A DNA stretch of 64,000 nucleotides. It comes from Molanna angustata. Taxonomy: Eukaryota > Arthropoda > Insecta > Trichoptera > Molannidae. How positions within the stretch are numbered: position 1 is the first letter of the stretch; each line of letters starts with the position of its first letter. Location: contig OY754978.1 of the NCBI GenBank assembly GCA_963576475.1, positions 1,723,364-1,787,363 of the forward strand, given 5' to 3'. The notes under the pieces were generated by a model. The model was not told the DNA's origin. It was given only the letters and a program-made list of their open reading frames with translations, and made no database searches. A program made the position numbers and the translations under genes. Positions 12,501 to 21,500 of this stretch are shown piece by piece.

Positions 12501-15500
12501 ACCGCTAAAATCGCTCTTTTCCTACATATGTTTATTGTATCCCATCCTTACCTACCAAACCACAAATTTATCTACAAGGATCAAATTCTCCGAATGGATA
12601 ATTAATTGTCAAAGATTTAACTACAAGGATCAAATTCTCCCAATAGATAGTAAATTGTTAAAAGAAGATAAAATGGCGACAATTGAAAGCATACCGAAGA
12701 ACGTTATTGACGTGATCCCCAGGTTTGCGGGATCGACCACCCACTTACCGGTTTTCCTGAACGCATGTGAGTATGTAATTGGACTCTGCGCAGACAGGAG
12801 CAACCCAGCGAATACCGTGAATGAGTACCTACTGAGGCTCATAATAAGCAGACTAGAAGGGAGGGCCTTGATGCTAATTGGATCCAGGGAAAATGTGAGG
12901 ACCTGGGAGGAGATTAAAGGACTGTTGCAGCAGTTCTTCGGAGATCTTCGGGACGAGAACTGCCTGATTCAAGATCTTCTAAACATCCGGATGAAAAGGG
13001 ACGAAAGCGCACATAGTTTCGGCGCACGTGTTCAAGAAGCCAGAAGTCTATTAAGCTCTAAAGTGCAAATGACAGACCCGGACAGCGCCTCACGACTAAC
13101 AAAGGGCCAAATATACGATGGGATGGCTCTACAGACATTCCTGAAGGGATTACCAGGCCAATTGGGATTGGTAATCAGACTGAGAGACCCGCCAAACCTG
13201 GAAGCAGCAATGAGCCAGGTAATACAAGAAGAAAACTTCCTGTACAGTCAAAGGAGAGATGGAGTACACGGACAAGCATCTAGCATCAAACCGTCAGGGA
13301 CAACGGGAGTAACGCCAAACAGAAGCCCGCTAGACGCGAGTAGACAAGGAGTGAGGAGCTTCGAAAAGCCAAGGAATAAATTCGCGAATAACGTCCCAGA
13401 AAATCAAAATAGAAATGTGTTCGGGCAGAGTAGTCAAGCTTTCAGCGGTAACGCATATGGCAAACCACCTGGAAGATTCAACTCCGGCACATTTAGGTCT
13501 GACAACAGACAACAGACGAGACCGTTCGGACCACCACCGAACGCTCAGCAGACAAGACCATTCGGACCACCACCGAACTCCCAGAATTTCATAAAACCAG
13601 ACTCAGCACAAACAATGCGCACCGTCAAGCCGGAACCAAAATACATTGTGGAAGAACTGTTCCACCAGCAGGAACCACAAAACTGGGAAGAATGGCCCCA
13701 GGAGGGAGCAGAACCGGGAGAAGAAGAAGAAAACGAATACGAAAAACTCGAAGGACAAATGGACACTCATACACGTGTACAACCTAGAAGAAGTTCAGGA
13801 AGAGTTCGAGATCATTAAAGGAAGACACCAGGAAATAATCACAGCAATGAACACATCCAGACATGGACACACGTACCAACGGGAATATTACAACTACGAG
13901 TACCTGCTCAGATATACCATCAAGACCATAGAAAACAAATTGAATCGAATGATCGAGGGAAGACGCTCAAAACGAGGACTGATGAACGGATTGGGATCAC
14001 TTATTAAAACTATTACGGGAAATCTAGACAGCGAGGATGCAGAAAACTACAACAAAGCCATAGAGAGAATGACGTCAGAGCAAGATAAATTATTAAACAT
14101 GACAAAAGATAGAACATCACTGACGTTGAAGGCCATGGAGAAGTTTAAAAACATTACTTCAACACTAAAGTCCAACCAACTTGTAATGTACTCGAGAATA
14201 AAACAAATGGAAGCCATAATGCAAGAAATGCACATTGAAAATGCAGACATACGTCATAGAATGATATTCAATACTATATATATAATCAATTATACATGTC
14301 ACTCAATGCCATCACTCAAATCATGTCAGAAATGGAAGACGCAATAACGTTCGCTAAATTGGGAGTGTTACACCCATCAATCATAAATCATGACGATCTT
14401 GTTGAAGAACTACAGGAAGCAGAACACCTACTGACGAAGGGAGATAATTTCCCGACGAGAATAACGATGGAGAAAATAAGATACATTGAAAGGTGCATAA
14501 CAATCAAAGGGTACATGAATAAAAAACAAATTGTATTTATTCTAGAAGTGCCAATTGTGGAAGACGTGACCTATACATATTACCATCTATACTCCCTACC
14601 TACGAAAACTGACAACCCCAACCTATTCAAAACACTCATCCCACAAAACAAATTCCTTATCCTATCAGAGCAGAGATACGCTTACATGGAGGTAGAATGC
14701 AAGGAGATATTACCAGAGGACTACCTGTGCGAGGCAGAACCAACCAACCTGATAAACAAGGACGCACCATGTGAAGTACAACTAATTCAATTCACCAACA
14801 ACTATGAAGCGTGCAGAAAGCAATAAATAGAATTAAGTAGTCAAAAGATCCAAAAGATAGCCAGCAATACTTGGATTGTTATAATCCCAAGAGAAGCAAC
14901 AGCCGTCAAAGAATGTGGACCTAATCAAGAAAGAATGAGGGTGCAGGGAAGCTACATATTCACCGTGGAGACCAACGGATGTCAAGTAAGGATTGGAGAA
15001 GACATACTAAAGGGATACCAAAGCCCCAGGAAGCCAAAGCGCCTCATCAAACTACCTAAGCTAGAATACACCATAGGGAACGGAAGGCAAGAAGACGGTA
15101 TGCGACCATGGCAATTGGAGAATGTGAACCTGGATTCATTAGATGCCGTCAGAGGAGAAATTTTAGAGCAAATAAGAAAAGGGGAGGAAGTGAAGAGTAC
15201 TATTGAAATAGGAAAAATCAGTGTGTGGACAATTATAATCTACGTGATTTTAGTGTTAATTTTTGGTTACTATTTGAACAATAAACTGAACGTGTTAAAT
15301 AAAATGTGTAATAAAAAGCCCCTTATTAAGGACGAAGTGAAAACAAACATGAGAGAGACTCCAATATTCTAATGAGAGTATTAATTAAGAAATTATCAAT
15401 TATATTATATTAGTTGCACCAAATAATTAAGTTGAAATAATTAAGAAAAAAAAAATTAAATGATATGTACTTGAAATATTAATTATTAAGAAATAATCAA

Positions 15501-18500
15501 TTATATTATACAAGTTGCACCAAATAATTAAGTTGAAATAATTAAGAAAAATTTAATGATTTGTACTTGAAATATTAATTAAGAAATTATCAATTATATT
15601 ATATAAGTCGCACTAAATAATTGTAAGTGAAATAATTAAGGAAAATTCAATGTTATAAACTTGAAATGTTAAAATCATTAGAGTCAAAAAATAATAATTT
15701 AGAAGAATTAAATAAAGAATTGTAATTACACAAAGGGTGACCAAACAAAAAAAAATAGTCAATACAAGAGGGAGGGAACAAAATTAGAAGTTTAAAATCA
15801 AATCTATTCAAGGGCTTTTTGAAAGCCAGAAAATCGTATTTTCTGACTTCTCATCTGGGAATGGAGGAGTTATGGGATGAGATCTGGTGAGAAACACGTG
15901 GGTAGATAGCACGCCACACCAGATAAGACATTTTCATAAAAGGGAGAGCGCGGGACAAAACGACGTCATTGTTATATTGTTCGCGTTGCAAATAGATACT
16001 GTGTTTAGTTATTAGTGAATTATTTAGTAATTAAATTTAATATCATTTTTTTTATTAAGTCACCGCACCGCAGAGACTTAACTCTACTACAATGTTCATA
16101 TTTTTTATAGAAAATGAAATTTTCTAGTTGGGGTGTTTAGTCTTTTTTCTCTATTTAAAAAAATGGATATATAGGCAGTTAAACACAAAATTTATCATTA
16201 AAAAATGTTTGAGAAACTCTGGATTTTTTTTGAAAAAACCAATTTGAGATTTTGTATTTGTCTATATTTATACCAATTTTCAGTATTCTAACTTATATGG
16301 TTTTTGAGATATATGGAAATATAAAGTAAATATTCAAAAGTTGATAACTCCCTGACCCTGACTGAAACGAAAATTCAAAATTCTGTGTATAAAAGTTTTG
16401 TAGGACTATAACTATCTATATATTCTGAAATTTTTGGCAATGTAAATTGATCGTATCAAAAGTTATTAGGAGATAATTTAATATATTTTTAAATATATTT
16501 AATAATTTAATTTTGCAATTTAATTTTGTCCTACGAAGACATTACCTAGACAATGTCCATCGAGAACGTTGAATAAAAATATACATAGATACAAAATATA
16601 TTGATTTAATTATAATGGAATTTAAGCTAGAAAATAATATCTCACTAAATCAAATAACTGACCGTGACCAAACCACTTTGGTCTCAGCATGAAATTTGCT
16701 CATCACTATTTCATAGGAAAATCATAAATATTATAAATACCTACAAAAAGTGGACAAAAGCGAAATGAATTTGAACTCATTTCATACATATCAAATTATA
16801 ATTATTTGATCAATCGTGCATAAAAAAGGGTAAGTCTCAAAATAACTCTTACCTACAGACCAATAATCTATAGAAAAGACAAAAGCAAAACTTCTTGGTA
16901 CGCACTGCCACAAAAAAATCCATGTTGGTAACAAAGGGATTTAAATGTCAAAAATAAAATTTCAGAAGGCATATAACGCCAAGTCTAGAGACTGAAAACA
17001 TGATACATTAAACCCGCCTAACATACCATGAAGTTACGTTTTAGTAAGGGTAGCTATCGCGTGCGTTAAAAAAGGTTTATACGTGATTTGAATTATCGGA
17101 AACCCAAAATTTGTTGATTTTTGCATTTTAAGAACAAACCTTACTTGAAATGTATCATGAACATTCACTTTATATTTATGTACTCTTTAAGCACACACAA
17201 TATTCATTCCTTCACGACACATTGTTACGGAGTAATTAAAAAATAGGTGTTAGACTATGTATGTAATATATTGATGTTGCGCCTTACAACAGTCAATCTG
17301 TATAGCCGATAGGCATTATACAAGTTTTCACGAATCAGGCGTTTGGCATTCTTCGGGAGTTGGGAGATCCACATAATACGAGTGTCTGGGGTAAGGCCGG
17401 GGTTGGATTGATCGTTGATAGTGCTCTCACGTGTGGTTCATTTGTATAACTAATATTGTACTTCAATCTTATTTACTGTATTCAATAATAAATAGTCAAC
17501 GAGTCTATTATTTAAACATATATGTTATTTAAAAGTACCATAATATAATATTAAAGTAAGGATATTTTTAATAATTATTTAAGAGGAATTAATGCTGACC
17601 CCCCCCCCCCCCCCCCGAAATTATTTTTTGGCTACGGCCTTGTTCTTAACTAATGGTCTAATAGTCCCCTGGTTTAATGGCGTTGTTTATTTTAGCTCTG
17701 TATATTCTTTACTCTGTGGTCTACCCTCAATAACATAATATCTATTTTTATACATCTTCAATAACATACATATGTACGTACGCATATTGATAATAATGTT
17801 TACCTGTTAGAATCGATTGGTAACATTTGACTGACTGTGCTAACTGTAGCTATCAACGATAGATCAGCAACAGTCATTTGGTCACAGGCAATCCACTTAG
17901 TCTTCTGAAGAAACAGTTCTGAGATTCTGTATGCTTCTTCAATCTCTTTCATAGCTGATGGACATATGCTGTTTGATGTGTTCGCCCACAATGGCATCTA
18001 AATAAACATAAAAAAAATCGATGTTTTAAATTTTAAATAATATATATGATTATTTGATTACCTATACTCCATACTCTATACAATATAAGTACGCATGCAA
18101 AATGAATTGAGAATGAATGCAACTATATCTAAAGTGATTGTATTTGAAAAGAGCCAAAGACGATCAAAATGTGAGAATGTAAATAAATTGCGTTTACAAG
18201 CGAACACCACAGATAAAATAGTACTTTACTCCTATTTTCTCCTATGGTGTTTATACAAAATCAAGTTTCTGGTTTTCATTTTGAGAGGGAGATTAGACAA
18301 CTTATGTAGGTTCATATTATTATGACATTGTTTGTCCTACGTCCGTCAGCCATGTTTAATGTTTCATTGAATGATATCGTACACATATCGTATCGCATGT
18401 GGTATTTAAATAAACTAATTACACATAGTGTATACTTGCCACAGCTTTTTTCATAGCCAGGAAGAGTTCGGCATCGAAAAACAGCCTTTGATCCACTAAT

Positions 18501-21500
18501 GCTCTTGTCTTGGGGTCCTTTGGGAGTATGGAAGACTTCTCATCTTGACTTCCGTATATTGTGGCCAGGTACACAGCTATTGCGTGACTAAAACATATTA
18601 CAATACTTGCTTTACATTCTACCTTAAAAAAAACATTTGGGTCAAAGGCTGATACTACAAAAGGTTTCTTAAGAAATTTTATTCAATCCTGTTCCTTTCT
18701 CTTCAGTTATGACTTATAATATTTTGAGTTTATAATTTTTTACCACATGTCCACATCTGTTTCCTTCATACCATCTCTATGTCCATAATATACAGGGTAT
18801 CCCAGCAAGTATAGTCAAGTGGAAGTCTAGAGGTAGAGCACCGCTATATTTTTTTTCATATTTTTTTGGTAAGCCATGTCTAACGAGACATTATTGGCCA
18901 CAGAGACAAAAATTATCGGAATACATGCTAGATTTTTTTTCAAAAAAAAGGTGAATAGTTTACCTTACAGACACAAATTAAATTGTGGGCTCATCAGGGG
19001 GGCAAGTCTGATCAACCGGCTAAATCAAAACCCTCGCGATTACCAATATCATGGATATAATTATTATATGAAGTTCTATAATATTTTAAGTTATTGTAGA
19101 ACTCCATATGATAATTATGTCCATGATATGGGTAATCACATGATATGGATTGACCACACTTATTGCCCCCATGATACCACCTCGCCATGAAAAATGTTGA
19201 ATCTCAAAATTATTTACAATAATTTTTTTTTAACTTTTATGACGATTTAATAAAAATATTTACTTGTAAATTTCATCCAAACTTTGTTCAAAAACTTGCA
19301 AATTCTATCAAATATTTATCCTGTAAATTTCATAGAGCTATCTCTACGGCGTCATACTTTAAATTTCATTGAGCTATCTCTACGGCGTCACACTTAAAAT
19401 TTTTCTAAAACCTTAGAAGAAGATAGCTCACGTAGATAAATTTTGATGAAGCTCCTTACTGTACTTTCTGGATCATTCTGTATATTAATATTATCTGAAG
19501 TATAGACCCTCTCCAATGCATATTACAAATTATGAGTGATGTTGGAGACTTGAGCTTCCTGTCATATTTTATCCTCTTCCTTGATGCTGCTGCCTTTTTT
19601 TACTTCAATTTTCTTTTCTTTAATTTATCTGTATTTAATTTCTTTTCTTTCGTCCATTTTCTTAATTTCTATGTTATCTCATGACAATTTCGTGGAAACA
19701 GTTAAGTGGATTCTCTATAACGCCTTTAGTCATTTCATTTATTTTTTATTTATTTATTTAATATTGTTTCTCGGGCAACTAACAGGTACTATGTCAAATA
19801 TTACTTTAACACGCACCCAATAACAAGTTGCCACATTCTGGAGACTTACGATATTAATCGTCTCACAGATCCAGACTGAAAACACAATTAAAAACTGTTT
19901 CTCCACCGGGAATCGAACCCGGGACCTTTGGATCAGCAGTCAGATACCCAACCAACTGAGCCACGAAGGCCGACAAATTTTACAGCTTTTATAATGTATA
20001 AAAGCTGTTAATTTTTCCCCAATAAATAAAAAATATCATGTGGCAATATTTCTACGAATTTGACAAAGGCCTTTAGAACATTCTTATCAAAATGTTGTTC
20101 GAAAAAATGTATGAAATGAACAGGATTTCATAACATTTTTTACAGTTGCATGTAACACATGAGATCCAACTGTCGATGGCGATAGTATGAATTGAAGAAT
20201 ACGTACCAAACTACAAACACTTAAACACAAATTTAAAAACATTTTACTATATTTTGATTTCTATATAAAACATGTAGGTATGTATGTTAGGATATGATAA
20301 TATGGAGGTCAGTCTATTTTTCCTACCCAGAATATGTAAACAGCATGATGTATGTTTGTAGAAATTATCAAACTATTGAGTGAGATATTGTGTAGTGTTT
20401 ACTGTCAAATTGTATGAAACGATGTCGTCACTAAATTCAATTTATATAAAAATTTCACTAAATTTAATTTTTATAAAAGTTTAAAAAAAAATTGAGATGT
20501 ACTACTATGTTCATATCTTTTTTAGGAAATTAAATTTTCTAGTCGAGTTGTTTCGAATTTTTTCGATATTTTTAATAATTTGGAAACATAGGAAACATTT
20601 GATTTATAAACATACACAAATTTATCATACAAATGTTTTTCTTAATAAATGTATTTCTTTTGAGATATATGAAAAAATAAAGTAAAAATTTAAAAGTTGG
20701 TAACCCTGTTTGAAACGAAAATTCAAAATTCTAAGTATTAAAGTATTTTTAGGCCTATAAAATATCTATATATTCAGAAATTTTGGGCTCTGTAAATTGA
20801 GCGGATCTAAAGTTATGAGGAAGGGACAGATACACAGACACACAGACACACAGACATGTTCTACTCCGAATTCTGAGTAAATCTATATAATTATATGTAG
20901 ATGATAACATATATGCTGCGATAGCTCTAAGTTAGTGTTTTTTTGACTTCAAAGTTGGAAAAACCGTTAAAAATATAATAGACCCTGCATACAAATCTCG
21001 CGTATCTTGGCTTGATACTTTGTCGATATTTTAAGAAAATAAAATTCTCTTGAACAAATCGACAGTTGGATTACTGGACGAAGGATGGCCGTCTAAAGGA
21101 AATATAAAGAAGTATAATATCAATATTTACCTGTCCCATAGGATAAAATCACCTTCTTGAAGTGTTGGTACTGTGTGTTGAGGATTTATCTGTAAATGTT
21201 ATAATCGAATATCATTTGATTTACAAACATTGACAATACAATATATGTATTTACTTTGACCATAAAAAAATATTTACATTCATCATACAAAATATTTATT
21301 GATATTCACCGTACAAAATATTTATTGACATTCACCGTACAAAATATTTATTTACATTGCACATATATAATATTTATATATTAAAAATAAAACAATTTGT
21401 TTTAAATTCTACGTAGGTATATTTGTTAATTTGTCGATAGCTATTTCGCATTGCTAGGGCATCTTCAAGACGAAAAGATAACTATTATATTATTATTAAA

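Larger units (their letters stand above)
12092..16083 (+). mobile_element. Errantivirus-like Ty3/gypsy element lacking pol
   Basis: A complete LTR-to-LTR insertion: 221-bp left LTR, a primer-binding site complementary to a tRNA-Ser 3' end (tggcgcagtcggtagga), a leader with a small ORF and a splice-donor-like site, gag, a broken env, an AT-rich repeat region, a purine-rich tract (gggaatggagg) and a 216-bp right LTR, with a 4-bp target duplication. The whole of pol (protease, RT, RNase H, integrase) is absent, so it would need enzymes supplied in trans. The LTRs look identical apart from one short replaced segment, so insertion was recent. It lies antisense in GST-1 intron 4. Confidence 0.92.

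Noticed and set aside
12484..12672. N-terminal extension of gag before 12673
   Set aside because: This open frame has no ATG before 12673 (its listed start is a TTG) and contains a duplicated leader phrase; the ATG at 12673 has a better context.
17600..17616. Poly-C run as a functional element
   Set aside because: Simple homopolymer; no partner strand or flanking motif suggests more than slippage, and homopolymers are prone to sequencing error.
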